The notes under the pieces are model-generated. The model ran no database searches and was not told where the DNA came from. It was given only the letters and a program-made list of their open reading frames with translations. A stretch of DNA of 64,000 nt from Petrolisthes cinctipes (taxonomy: Eukaryota; Arthropoda; Malacostraca; Decapoda; Porcellanidae): NCBI GenBank assembly GCA_033782935.1, contig JAWQEG010000003.1, forward strand, positions 2,554,501-2,618,500. The letters are read 5' to 3'. This document shows positions 27,184 through 39,164 of the stretch, piece by piece; position 1 is the first letter of the stretch, and every line of letters begins with the position of its first letter. A program made the position numbers and the translations under genes.

Positions 27184-29740
27184 AACCTCAAAACACCCGA
27201 AAATTCGATATTTTTGGGTCCCAGAAGCGATCTGTACATGCCTACTCAGTGCTAGAATTTTTTCAAAATATAGGCTCAAAACATGCTAAAAATCGATATT
27301 TTAAGTGTCCAAAGTCGATATGTGCATGCATCATCTGTACCCGTTTATATCTCAAATTCATTCTCCAAGCACCCGAAAATTCAATATTTTGGGGTCCCAG
27401 AAGCGATCTGTACATGTCTACTCAGATACAAGCCCAAAACAAGCTGAAAATCGATATTTTAGGTGCCCAAAGTCAACATGTGTATGCATCTTCTGCACTC
27501 GTTTATATCTCAAATTCAACCTCAAAACACCCGAAAATTCGATAATATTGGGTCCCAGAAGCGATCTGTACATGTCTAGTCAGTGCTAGAATGTTTTCAT
27601 AATATAGGCTCAAAACATGCTAAAAATCGATATTTTAAGTGTCCAAAGTCGATATGTGCATGCATCTTCTGTACCCGTTTATATCTCAAATTAAGGCTCA
27701 AAACAGCCGAAAATTAGATATTTTTAGGTCCCAGAAGCTATCTGTACATGCCTACTCGTGGTTAGAGTTTTTTCAAAATACAGGCCCAAAACATGCTGAA
27801 AATCGATATTTTAGGTGTCCAAAGTCAATATTTGCATGCATCTTCTGTACCCGTTTATATCTCAAATTCAGGCTCAAAACACCCAAAAAGTCTATATTTT
27901 GGGGTCCCAGAAGCGATCGGTACATGCCTACTCAGATGCAGGCCCAAAACATGCTGAAAATCGCTATTTTAGGTGACCAAAGTCAACATGTGCATGCATC
28001 TTCTGTTTCCGTTTATATCTCAAATTCAGGCTCAAAACACCCGAAAATTCGGTATTTTTGGGTCCTAGAAGCGATCTGTACATCCCTACTCCTAGTTAGA
28101 ATGTTTTCAAGATACAGACCCAAAACATGCTCAAAATCAATATTTTAGGTGCCCAAAAGCCGATATGTGCATGCATCTTCTGTACCCGTTTATATATCAA
28201 ATTCAGTCTCAAAACACCCGAAAATTCGATATTTTGGGGTCCAAGAAGCGATTTGTACATGCCTACTCAGTGCTAGAATATTTTCAAAATATAGGCCTAA
28301 AACATGCTAAAAGTCGATATTTTAGGTGCCCAGAGTCGATATCTCAAATTCAGGCCCAAAACACCCAAAAATCTATATTTTGGGGTCCCAAAAGCGATCT
28401 GTACATGCCTACTCCGTGTTAGAGTATTTTCAATATACAGGCCCAAAACATACTGAAAATCGATCTTTTAGGTGCCCAAAAGTCGATATGTGGATGCATT
28501 TTCCGTACCCGTTTATATCTAAAATTAAGGCTCAAAACACCCGAAAATTCGATATTTTGGGGTCCTAGATGCGATCTGTACATGCCTACTCAGTGCTAGA
28601 ATCTTTTCAAAAAATAGGCACAAAACATGCTAAAAATCGATATTTTAGGTGTCCAAAGTCGATATGTGCATGCATCATCTGTACCGGTTTATATCTCAAA
28701 TTCAGGCTCAAAACACCCGAAAATTCGATATTTTGGGGTCCCAGAAGTGATCTGTACATGCCTACTTAGTGCTAGAATATTTTCAAAATATAGGCCTAAA
28801 ACATGCTAAAAATCGATATTTTATGTGCCCAGAGTCGATATCTCAAATTCAGGCCGAAAACACCCGAAAATTCGATATTTTGGGGTCCCAGAAGCGAACT
28901 TTACATGCCTACTCCTAGTTAGAGTATTTTCAAGATACAGGCCCAAAACATGCTGAAAATTGATATTTTAGGTGGCCAAAGTCAATATGAGCATGCATCT
29001 TCTGTACCCGTTTATCTCTCAAATTCAGGCTCAAAACACCCGAAAATTCGGTATTTTTGGGTCCTAGAAGCGATCTGAACATCCCTACTTCTAGTTAGAA
29101 TGTTTTCAAGATACAGACCCAAAACATGCTCAAAATCGATATTTTAGGTGCCCAAAAGTCGATATGTGCATGCATCTTCTGTACCCGTTTATATCTCAAA
29201 TTCAGGATCAAAACACCCGAAAATTCGATATTTTGGGGTCCCAGAAGTGATCTGTACATGCCTACTCAGTGCTAGAATATTTTCAAAATATAGGCCCAAA
29301 ACATGCTAAAATCGATATTTTAGGTGCCCAAAGTCGATATCTCAAATTCAGGCCCAAACACCCAAAAATTCGATATTTTGGGGTCCCATAAGCGATCTGT
29401 ACATGCCTACTCCTAGTTAGAGTATTTTCAAAATACAGGCCCAAAACAAGCTGAAAATCGATATTTTAGGTGACCAAAGTCAATATGTGAATGCTTCTTC
29501 TGCACCCGTTTATATCCCAAATTCAACCTCAAAACACCCGAAAAATCGATATTTTTGGGTCCCAAAAGCGATCTGTACATGCCTACTCAGTGCTATAATG
29601 TTTTCAAAATATAGGCTCAAAACATGCTAAAAATCGATATTTTAAGTGTCCAAAGTCGATATGTGCATGCATCATCTGTACCCGTTTAAATCTCAAATTC
29701 TTGCTCAAAACACCCGAAAATTCGATATTTTGGGGTCCCA
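27184..29740 (+). repeat. 2009-bp HOR, copy 3 with both flanks
   Basis: The core matches copy 2 at a shift of 3695 bp. The left flank (27184-27484) matches the left flank of copy 1 at 5704 bp, and the right flank matches the sequence after copy 2. This copy thus combines the outer edges of the tandem pair, as if the ancestral single-copy block were preserved here and 21780-25797 arose by a later tandem duplication. Confidence 0.8.
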
Positions 29741-30299
29741 GAAGTGATCTGTACATCCCTAATCCTAGTTAGAATGTTTTCAAGATATAGGCCCAAAACA
29801 TGCTAAAAATCGATATTTTAGGTGCCCAAAGTCGATATCTCAAATTCAGACCCAAAACACCCGAAAATTCGATATTTTGGGGTCCCAGAAACGAACTGTA
29901 CATGCCTACTCCGTGTTAGAGTATTTTCAAAATTCAGCCCCAAAACATACTGAAAATCGATCTTCTTGGTGCCCAAAAGTCGATATGTGCATGCATCTTC
30001 TGTACCCGTTTATATCTCAAATTCAGGCTCCAAACACCTAAAAAGTCTATATTTTGGGGTCCCAGAAGCGATTTGTACATGCCTACTCAGATGCAGGCCC
30101 AAAACATGCTGAAAATCGATATTTTAGGTGACCAAAGTCAACATGTGTATGCATCTTCTGCACTTGTTTATATCTCAAATTCAACCTCAAAACACCCGAA
30201 AATTCGATAATTTTGGGTCCCAGAAGCGATCTGTACATGTCTAGTCAGTGCTAGAATGTTTTCAAAACATAGGCTCAAAATATGCTAAAAATCGATATT

Positions 30300-30303
30300 T
30301 TAT
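30300..30303 (+). repeat. Left target-site copy (TTAT, from TTAA)
   Basis: The four satellite bases next to the left end read TTAT. The uninterrupted monomer has TTAA here, so one base has changed since insertion, or the duplication is only TTA. Confidence 0.6.
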
Positions 30304-30317
30304 GTGGACACCACACT
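30304..30317 (+). repeat. Left terminal inverted repeat of the element
   Basis: GTGGACACCACACT. It pairs with 30989-31002 in inverted orientation, with mismatches at the second and ninth bases. Similarity does not continue further inward. Confidence 0.75.
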
Positions 30318-30842
30318 CAAACACCCTATCTGCGCTCCTGTTAATTTTAGAAGCAAAAACTTTTTGTTATCGTAATTCTCGTTTGGTTTTACATATACTG
30401 ACCAATTTTCATTATAATCGAGCAACAAATAATATTTTTCCCAACACTTTTAAAATTATTTTGTAAAAAATTAAAAAAAAAAAACTATGTGTCAGAATTG
30501 CATAAGATTTATGTGGACTATCCTCTGATATATAGCAACACTGCTGTAGAGCGAAAAGTCCATTATCACTGCTATAAATGGGAAAATTCCTCGCCTGAAA
30601 TTGTTGAAATTTTTTTTCGCCAGAAACATTTGGGAAAAAATTCGCAAAAAACAAAAATAATCCTTTTAGATCGAAATCCAAACTACAAACTATGCTCATA
30701 TATACGTATATCACGTGTTAATCATATTCATTGACAAAACGTCAATACCCTTCGTGTTGTTTGCTTTTTTAGTGGAGAAATTAAAAAAAAATACAAAAAA
30801 ATCACTTTGAAACTAAAATCACTAGGAAATGCTTCAGTTAGT

Positions 30843-30886
30843 GCTCTATACTTCCATTCTCTTCGGCATGGCCTAGACTATAGAGC
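30843..30886. repeat. Internal inverted repeat in the element
   Basis: GCTCTATA (30843-30850) and TATAGAGC (30879-30886) are perfect inverted copies around a 28-base loop. A second small one, ATTGAC and GTCAAT, lies at 30730-30746. They may be remnants of element structure such as subterminal sites. No function is known to me. Confidence 0.5.
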
Positions 30887-30988
30887 ATGGAGAAGTGGCT
30901 GTATATAGGGGTAACTATTGATTTTTGGTGATTATTTGAATGCGAAATTTTTTTTAGTTTCTGCTTCTCGTTTTTTATGACGTAAGGT

Positions 30989-31002
30989 AGTGTGATGTCC
31001 CC
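30989..31002 (-). repeat. Right terminal inverted repeat of the element
   Basis: Read on the minus strand it is GGGGACATCACACT, the partner of 30304-30317. The short length and the two differences fit an old or cut-down element. Confidence 0.75.
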
Positions 31003-31006
31003 TTAA
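31003..31006 (+). repeat. Right target-site copy (TTAA)
   Basis: TTAA directly after the right inverted end, followed by GTGTCTAAAGTAGATATG. This is the expected continuation of the interrupted monomer (GTGTCCAAAGTCGATATG) with two substitutions. Confidence 0.7.
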
Positions 31007-31489
31007 GTGTCTAAAGTAGATATGTGCATGCATCTTCTGTACCGGTTTATATCTCAAATTCAGGCTCAAAACACCCGAAAATTCGATATTTTTAGGTCCC
31101 AGAAGCAATCTATACATGCCTACTCCTGATTAGAGTATTTTCAAAATACAGGCCCAAAACATGCTGAAAATCGATATTTAAGGTGCCCAAAGTCAATATG
31201 TGCATGCATCTTCTGTACCCGTTTATATCTCAAATTCAGGCTAAAAACGCCCGAAAAATCGATATTTTGGGGTCCCAGAAGCGATCTGTACAGTACTAGA
31301 ATATTTTCAAAATATAGTCCCAAAACATGCTAAAAATCGATATTTTAGGTGCCCAAAGTCGATATCTCAAATTCAGGCCCAAAACACCCAAAAAATTCGA
31401 TATTTTGGGGTCCCAGAAGCGATCTGTACTTGCCTACTCCGTGTTAGAGTATTTTCAAAATACAGGCCCAAAACATACTGAAAATCGAT

Positions 31490-32140
31490 CTTTTAGGTGC
31501 CCAAAAGTCGATATATGCATGCATCTTCTGTACCCGTTTATATCCCAAATTCAATCTCAAAACACCCGAAAATTCGATATTTTTGGGTCCCAGAAGCGAT
31601 CTGTGCATGCCTACTCAGTGCTAGAATTTTTTTCAAAATATAGACTCAAAACATGCTAAAAATCGATATTTTAAGTGTCCAAAGTCGATATGTGCATGCA
31701 TCATCTGTACCCGTTTATATCTCAAATTCATTCTCCAAGCACCCGAAAATTCAAGATTTTGGGGTCCCAGAAGCGATCTGTACATGCCTACTTAGATACA
31801 AGCCCAAAACAAGCTGAAAATCGATATTTTAGGTGCCCAAAGTCAACATGTGTATGCATCTTCTGCACTCGTTTATATCTCAAATTCAACCTCAAAACAC
31901 CCGAAAATTCGATAATTTTGGGTCCCAGAAGCGATCTGTACATGTCTAGTCAGTGCTAGAATGTTTTTATAATATAGGCTCAAAACATGCTAAAAATCGA
32001 TATTTTAAGTGTCCAAAGTCGATATGTGCATGCATCTTCTGTACCCGTTTATATCTCAAATTAAGGCTCAAAACACCCGAAAATTCGATATTTTTAGGTC
32101 CCAGAAGCTATCTGTACATGCCTACTCCTGGTTAGAGTAT
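31490..32140 (+). repeat. Fragment of the 21.5/27.2-kb block beside the transposon
   Basis: At a shift of 4370 bp from 27.1-27.7 kb this stretch shares TCATTCTCCAAGCACCCG, AGATACAAGCCCAAAAC and the following monomers, then diverges (ACACCCGAAAATTCG here, ACAGCCGAAAATTAG in the other copies). It is a partial HOR copy lying shortly downstream of the inserted element. Confidence 0.75.
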
Positions 32141-33439
32141 TTTCAAAATACAGGCCCAAAACATGCTGAAAATCGATATTTTAGGTGCCCAAAGTCAATA
32201 TTTGCATGCATCTTCTGTACCCGTTTATATCTCAAATTCAGGCTCAAAACACCCGAAAATTCGGTATTTTTGGGTCCTAGAAGCGATCTGTACATCCCTA
32301 CTCCTAGTTAGAATGTTTTCAAGATATAGGCCCAAAACATGCTAAAAATCGATATTTTAGGTGCCCAAAATCGATATATCAAATTCAGACCCAAAACACC
32401 CGAAAATTCGATATTTTGGGGTCCCAGAAGCGAACTGTACATGCCTACTCCGTGTTAGAGTATTTTCAAAATACAGGCCCAAAACATACTGAATATCGAT
32501 CTTTTACGTGCCCAAAAGTCGATATGTGCATGCATCTTCTGTACCCGTTTATATCTCAAATTTAGGCTCCAACCACCAAAAAGTCTATATTTTGGGGTCC
32601 CAGAAGCGATCTGTACATGCCTACTCAGATGCAGGCCCAAAACATGCTGAAAAACGCTATTTTAGGTGACCAAAGTCAATATGTGTATGCATCTTTTGCA
32701 CCCGTTTATATCCCAAATTCAACCTCAAAACACCCGAAAATTCGATATTTTTGGGTCCCAGAAGCAATCTGTACATGCCTACTCAGTGCTAGAATGTTTT
32801 CAAAATATAGGCTCAAAACATGCTAAAAATCGATATTTTAAGTGTCCAAAGTCGATATGTGCATGCATCATCTGTACCCGTTTATATCTCAAATTCAGGC
32901 TCAAAATACCCGAAAATTTGAAATTTTGGGGTCCCAGAAGTGATCTGTACATGCCTACTTAGTGCTAGAATATTTTCAAAATATAGGCCCAAAACATGCT
33001 AAAAATCGATATTTTAGGTGCCCAAAGTCGATATCTCAAATTCAGGCCCGAAACACCCGAAAATTCGATATTTTGGGGTCCCAGAAGCGAACTGTACATG
33101 CCTACTCCGTGTTAGAGAATTTTCAAATTACAGGCCCAAAACATACTGAAAATCGATCTTTTAGGTGCCCTAAAGTCCATATGTGCATGCATCTTCTGTA
33201 CCCGTTTATATATCAAATTCAGGCTGCAAACACCCGAAAATTCGATATATTGTGGTCCCAGAGGCGATCTGTACATGCCTAGGCACTCAGATGCAGGCCC
33301 AAAACATGCTGAAAATCGATATTTTAGGTGCCTAAATTCAACATATGTATGTATCATCTGCACTCGTTTATATCTCAAATTCAACCTCAAAACACCCGAA
33401 AATTCGATAATTTTGGGTCCCAGAAGCGATCTGTACATG

Positions 33440-34640
33440 TCTAGTCACTGCTAGAATGTTTTCAAAATAAAGGCTCAAAACATGCTAAAAATCGACATTT
33501 TAAGTGTCCAAAGTCGATACCCGTTTATATCTCAAACTCAGGCTCAAAACACCCGAAAATTCGATATTTTTGGGTCCCAGAAGCGATTTGTACATGCCTA
33601 CTCCTAGATAGAGTATTTTCAAAATACAGGCCCAGAACATGCTGAAAATCGATATTTTAGGTGCCCAAATTCAATATGTGCCTGCATCTTCTGTACCCGT
33701 TTATATTTCTAATTCAGGCTCAAAACACCCGAAAATTCGGTATTTTTGGGTTTAGAAGCGATCTGTACATCCCTACTCATAGTTAAAATGTTTTCAAGAT
33801 ACAGACCCAAAACATGCTCAAAATCGATATTTTAGGTGCCCAAAAGTCGATATGTGTATGGATCTTCTGCACCCGTTTATATCCCAAATTCAACCTCAAA
33901 ACACCCGAAAATTCGATATTTTTGGGTCCCAGATGCGATCTGTACATGCCTACTAAGTGCTAGAATCTTTTCAAAATATAGGCTCAAAACATGCTAAAAA
34001 TCGATATTTTAAGTGTACAAAGTCAATATGTGCATTCATCATCTGTACCCGTTTATATCTCAAATTCAGGCTCAAAACACCCGAAAATTCGATATTTTGG
34101 GGTCCCAGAAGTGATCTGTACATGCCTACTTAGTGGTAGAATATTTTCAAAATAAAGGCCAAAAACATTCTAAAAATCGATATTTTGGTGCCTAAAGTCG
34201 ATATCTTAAATTCAGGCCTGAAACACCCAAAAAATCGATATTTTGGAGTCCCAGAAGCAAACTGTACATGCCTACTCCGTGTTAGAGTATTTTCAAAATA
34301 CAGGCCCAAAACATACTGAAAATCGATCTTTTAGGTGCCCAAAAGTCGATATGTGCATGCATCTTCTGTACCCGTTTATATCCCAAGTTCAACCTCAAAA
34401 CACTCGAAAATTCGATATTTTTGGGTCCCAGAAGCGATCTGTACATGCCTACTCAGTGCTAGAATTTTTTCAAAATGTAGGCTCAAAACATGCTAAAAAT
34501 CGATATCGTAAGTGTCCAAAGTCGAAATGTGAATGCATCATCTGTACCCGTTTATATCTCAAATTCAGGTTCAAAACACCCGAAAATTCGATATTTTGGG
34601 GTCCCAGAAGTGATCTGTACATGCCTACTTAGTTCTAGAA
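33440..34640 (+). repeat. 1.2-kb block, copy 1 (paired with 59360-60520)
   Basis: This block matches 59360-60520 at a shift of about 25920 bp. Shared rare variants are TCTAGTCACTGCTAG, AAAATCGACATTTT, a class D unit, TATATTTCTAATTCAGG, GGGTTTAGAAGC (lost CC), GTGTATGGATCTTC, ATATTTTGGTGCCTAAAG and TTTTGGAGTCCC. It is the longest-range duplication visible here. Confidence 0.8.
33513..33669 (+). repeat. Reference class D monomer (157 bp, 19-bp deletion)
   Basis: The unit begins GTCGATACCCGTTTATAT, joining GTCGATA directly to CCCG and losing 19 bases that include the TGCATGCA palindrome. A short TA repeat at the two edges (GATA and GTA) could have guided the deletion. Class D occurs only in the right arm: near 33513, 36021, 39109, 40591, 47571, 50051, 54280, 56778, 58265, 59432 and 60778. 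It therefore arose or spread separately from the left arm. Confidence 0.85.
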
Positions 34641-36853
34641 TATTTTCAAAATATAGGCCCAAAACATGCTAAAAATCGATATTTTAGGTGCCCAAAGTCG
34701 ATATCTCAAATTCAGGCCCAAAACACCCGAAAATTCGATATTTTGGGGTCCCAGAAGCGAACTGTACATGCCTACTCCGTGTTAGAGTATTTTCAAAATA
34801 CAGGCCCAAATCATACTGAAAATCGATCTTTTAGGTGCCAAAAGGTCGATATGTGCATGAATCTTCTGTACCCGTTTATATCTCAAATTCAGGCTCCAAA
34901 CACCCGAAAATTCGATATTTTGGGGTCCCAGAAGCGATCTGTACATGCCTACTCAGTGCTAGAATATTTTCAAAATATAGGTCCAACACATGCTAAAAAT
35001 CGATATTTTAGGCGCCCAAAGTCAATATCTCAAATTCAGACCCAAAACACCCAAAAATTCGATATTTTGGGGTCCCAGAAGCGATCTGTACATGCCTACT
35101 CCGTGTTAGAGTATTTTCAATATACAGGCCCAAAACATACTGAAAATCGATATTTTAAGTGTCCAAAGTCGATATGTGCATTCATCTTCTGTACCCGTTT
35201 ATATCTTAAATTCAGGCTCAAAACACCCGAAAATTCGATATTTTTGGGTCCCAGAAGCGGTCTGTACTTGCCTACTCCGTGTTAGAGTATTTTCAAAATA
35301 CAGGCGCAAAACAAGCTGAAAATCGATATTTTAGGTGACCAAAGTCAATATGTGTATGCATCTTTTGCACCCATTTATATCCCAAATTCAACCTCAAAAC
35401 ACCCGAAAATTCGATATTTTTGGGTCCCAGAAGCAATCTGTACATGCCTACTCAGTGCTAGAATGTTTTCAAAATATAGGCTCAAAACATGATAAAAATC
35501 GATATTTTAAGTGTCCAAAGTCGATATGTGCATGCATCATCTGTACCCATTTTTATCTCAAGTTCAGACTCAAAACACCCGAAAATTTGATATTTTGGGG
35601 TCTCAGAAGTAATCTGTACATGCCTACTTAGTGCTAGAATATTTTCAAAATATAGGCCTAAAACATGCTAAAAATCGATATTTTAGGTGCCCAAAGTTGA
35701 TATCTCAAATTCAGGCCCAAAACACCCGAAAATTCGATATTTTGGGGTCCTAGGAGCGAACTGTACATGCCTACTCCGTGTTAGAGTATTTTTAAAATAC
35801 AGGCCCAAAACAAGCTGAAAATCGATCTTTTAGGTGCCCAAAGTCAACATGTGTATGCATCTTCTGCACTCGTTTATATCTCAAATTCAACCTCAAAACA
35901 CCCGAAAATTCGAAAATTTTGGGTCCCAGAAGCGATTTGTACATGTCTAGTCAGTGCTAGAATGTTTTTTTTTAAATATAGGCTCAAAACATGCTAAAAT
36001 CGATATTTTAAGTGTACAAAGTCGATACCCGTTTATATCTCAAATTTAGACTCAAAATACCCGAAAATTCGATATTTTTCGGTCCCAGAAACGATCTGTA
36101 CATCCCTACTCCTACTTAGAATGTTTTCAAGATACAGACCCAAAACATGCTCAAAATCGATATTTTATGTGCCCAAAAGTCGATATGTGCATGCATCTTC
36201 TGTACCCGTTTATATCTCAATTTCAGGCTCAAAACACCCGAAAATTCGATATTTTGGGGTCCCAGAAGCGATCTGTACATGCCTACTCAGTGCTAGAATA
36301 TTTTCACAATATAGGCCCAAAACATGCTAAAAATCGATATTTTAGGTGCCCAAAGTCGATATCTCAAATTCAGGCCCAAAACACCCAAAAATTCGATATT
36401 TTGGGGTCCCGGAAGCGATCTGTACATGCCTATTCCGTGTTAGAGTATTTTCAATTTACAGGCCCAAAACATACTGAAAATCGATCTTTTAGGTGCCCAA
36501 AGTCGTTATGTGGATGCATCTTCTGTACCCGTTTATATCTCAAATTCAGGCTCAAAACACCCGAAAATTCGATATTTTGGGGTCCCAGAAGCGATCTGTA
36601 CTTGCCTACTCCGTGTTAGAGTATTTTCAAAATACAGGCCCAAAACAAGCTGAAAATCGATATTTTAGGTGACCAAAGTCAATATGTGTATGCATCTTTT
36701 GCACCCGTTTATATCCCAAATTCAACCTCAAAACACCCGAAAATTCGATATTTTGGGGTCCCAGAAGCAATCTGTACATGCCTACTCAGTGCTAGAATGT
36801 TTTCAAAATATAGGCTCAAAACATGCTAAAAATCGATATTTTAAGTGTCCAAA

Positions 36854-37100
36854 GTCGATATGTGCATGTATCATCTGTACCCGTTTATATCTCAAATTCA
36901 GACTCAAAACACCCGAAAATTCGATATTTTGGGGTCTCAGAAGTGATCTGTACATGCCTACTTAGTGCTAGAATATTTTCAAAATATAGGCCCAAAACAT
37001 GCTAAAAATCGATATTTTAAGTACATGCCTACTCCGTGTTAGAGTATTTTCAATATACAGGCCCAAAACATACTGAAAATCGATATTTTAAGTGTCCAAA
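36854..37100 (+). repeat. Truncated monomer pair with a GT junction
   Basis: At about 37021 the text passes from ATCGATATTTTAAGT straight into ACATGCCTACTCCG. This joins the end of one unit to the last third of another. The span of 247 bp between flanking phase-zero sites is 105 bp short of two class A units, exactly the distance between the two GT dinucleotides that could have been joined. If the second unit was class B, the loss would be 76 bp. It is a private deletion with 2-bp microhomology. Confidence 0.75.
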
Positions 37101-37429
37101 GTCGATATGTGCATTCATCTTATGTACCCGTTTATATCTCAAATTCAGGCTCAAAACACCCGAAAATTCGATATTTTTGGGTTCCAGAAGCGATCTGTAC
37201 GTGCCTACTCCTAGTTAGAGTATTTTCAAAATACAGGCCCAAAACATGCTGAAAATCGATATTTTAGGTGCCAAAAGTCAATATGTGCATGCATCTTCTG
37301 TACCCGTTTATATCTCAAATTCAGGCTCAAAACACCTGAAAATTCGATATTTTGGGGTCCCAGAAGTGATCTGTACATGCCTTCTCAGTGCTAGAATATT
37401 TTCAAAATACAGGCCCAAAACATGCTAAA

Positions 37430-37598
37430 ATTGATATTTTAGGTGATCAAAGTCGATATCTCAAATTCAGGCCCAAAACACCCAAAAATTCGATATTTTG
37501 GGGTCCCAGAAGCGATCTGTACATGCCTAATCCGTGTTAGAGTATTTTCAATATACAGGCCCAAAATATACTGAAAATCGATCTTTTAGGTGCCCAAA
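37430..37598 (+). repeat. GGTGATCAAAG subfamily junction and following class B unit
   Basis: Here the end of the preceding unit reads AAAATTGATATTTTAGGTGATCAAAG instead of the usual ATCGATATTTTAGGTGCCCAAAG, and a 147-bp class B unit starts at 37452. The same marker combination appears near 38110, 39930, 41235, 41905, 42410, 43405, 44075, 44580, 46230, 48205, 49380, 62265 and 63915, and I did not see it before 37.4 kb. It marks a locally amplified subfamily. Confidence 0.8.
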
Positions 37599-39164
37599 GT
37601 CGTTATGTGGATGCATCTTCTGTACCCGTTTATATCTCAAATTCAGGCTCAAAACACCCGAAAATTCGATATTTTGGGGTCCCAGAAGCGATCTGTACAT
37701 GCCTACTCCGTGTTAGAGTATTTTCAATATACAGGCCCAAAACCTACTGAAAATCGATATTTTATGTGTCCAAAGTCGATATGTGCATTCATTTTCTGTA
37801 CCCGTTTATATCTCAAATTCAGGCTCAAAACACCCGAAAATTCGATATTTTTGGGTCCCAGAAGCGATCTGTACGTGCCTACTCCTAGTTAGAGTATTTT
37901 CAAAATACAGGCCCAAAACATGCTGAAAATCGATATTTTAGGTGCCCAAAGTCAATATGTGCATGCATCTTCTGTACCCGTTTATATCTCAAATTCAGGC
38001 TCAAAACACCCGAAAATTCGATATTTTTGGGTCCCAGAAGTGGTCTGTACATGCCTACTCAGTGCTAGAATATTTTCAAAATATAGGCCCAAAACATGCT
38101 AAAATTGATATTTTTGGTGATCAAAGTCGATATCTCAAATTCAGGCCCAAAACACTCAAAAATTCGATATTTTGGGGTCCCAGAAGCGATCTGTACATGC
38201 CTATTCCGTGTTAGAGTATTTTCAATATACAGACCCAAAACATACTGAAAATCGATCTTTTAGGTGCCCAAAGTCGTTATGTGGATGCATCTTCTGTACC
38301 CGTTTATATCTCAAATTAAGACTCAAAACACCCGAAAATTCGATATTTTGGGGTCCCAGAAGCGATCTGTACTTGCCTACTCCGTGTTAGAGTATTTTCA
38401 AAATACAGGCCCAAAACAAGCTGAAAATCGATATTTTAGGTGACCAAAGTCAATATGTGTATGCATCTTTTGCACCCGTTTATATCCCAAATTCAACCTC
38501 AAAACACCCGAAAATTCGATATTTTTGGGTCCCAGAAGCAATCTGTTCTTGCCTACTCAGTGCTAGAATGTTTTCGAAATATAGGCTCAAAACATGCTAA
38601 AAATCGATATTTTAAAGGTCCAAAGTCGATATGTGCATGTATCATCTGTACCCGTTTATATCTCAAATTCAGACTCAAAACACCCGAAAATTCGATATTT
38701 TGGGGTCTCAGAAGTGATCTGTACATGCCTACTTAGTGCTAGAATATTTTCAAAATATAGGCCCAAAACATGCTAAAAATCGATATTTTAGGTGCCCAAA
38801 GTCGATATCTCAAATTCAGGCCCAAAACACCCGAAAATTCGATATTTTGGGGTACTAGGAGCGAACTGTACATGCCTACTCAGATGCAGGCCCAAAACAT
38901 GCTGAAAATCGATATTTTAGGTGCCCAAAGTCAACATGTGTATGCATCTTCTGTACTCGTTTATATCTCAAATTCAACCTCAAAACACACGAAAATTCGA
39001 TAATTTTGGGTCCCAGAAGCGATCTGTACATGTCTAGTCAGTGCTAGAATGTTTTTTTTAAAATATAGGCTCAAAACATGCTAAAATAGATATTTTAAGT
39101 GTACAAAGTCGATACCCGTTTATATCTCAAATTCAGACTCAAAATACCCGAAAGTTCGATATTT

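Larger units (their letters stand above)
1..30303 (+). repeat. Satellite array, left arm (176/177-bp monomers with HOR structure)
   Basis: The whole interval is direct tandem copies of one monomer. The landmarks GTCGATATG, TGCATGCA, CCCGTTTATATC, GGGGTCCCAGAAGC, GATCTGTACATGCC and GGCCCAAAACATGCT recur in the same order every 146-178 bases, always on the same strand. Neighbouring monomers differ by substitutions and by a few defined deletions, while monomers kilobases apart can be nearly identical, which is the mark of higher-order repeats. There is no gene, intron-like structure, tRNA or rRNA in it. I know of no named family with this consensus. A centromeric or pericentromeric origin is inferred from the organisation alone. 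Confidence 0.97.
30304..31002. mobile_element. Non-autonomous DNA transposon (MITE-like), about 700 bp, TTAA target
   Basis: The only non-satellite sequence in the window. It is very A+T rich with long A and T runs. It starts GTGGACACCACACT and ends AGTGTGATGTCCCC, which are inverted copies matching at 12 of 14 positions. The satellite motif TATTTTAAGTGTCC is split at its TTAA: the left flank ends TTAT and the right flank begins TTAAGTGTC, then the monomer resumes in phase. TTAA duplications are typical of the piggyBac superfamily. A 3-bp TTA duplication, as in PIF/Harbinger, cannot be excluded. Small open frames (81 codons forward from 30489, 100 codons reverse ending at 30412) show no transposase features I recognise, so the element is probably non-autonomous. 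The strand cannot be assigned. Confidence 0.75.
35320..38780 (+). repeat. Recurring TGACCAAAG/GCATCTTTTGCACC module, 35.3, 36.7 and 38.4 kb
   Basis: A string of about 300 bp (TTAGGTGACCAAAGTCAATA, then CATCTTTTGCACCC, AGAAGCAATCTG and GTATCATCTG or GCATCATCTG units) is found at 35335, 36669 and 38440. It recurs at 42730, 44899, 46877, 48533, partly at 49706, and at 62582; an earlier copy starts near 32666. The variable spacing (1.2-4.3 kb) shows that different amounts of DNA were added between copies. Confidence 0.75.

Noticed and set aside
1..30303. CRISPR array
   Set aside because: The units are 147-177 bp and contiguous, with no short repeat separated by unique spacers.
30412..30734. Two overlapping open frames inside the inserted element (81 codons forward from 30489, 100 codons reverse)
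   Set aside because: Both are short, A+T-biased and overlap on opposite strands. Neither shows a transposase motif such as a DDE/DDD triad, so I do not call a gene.
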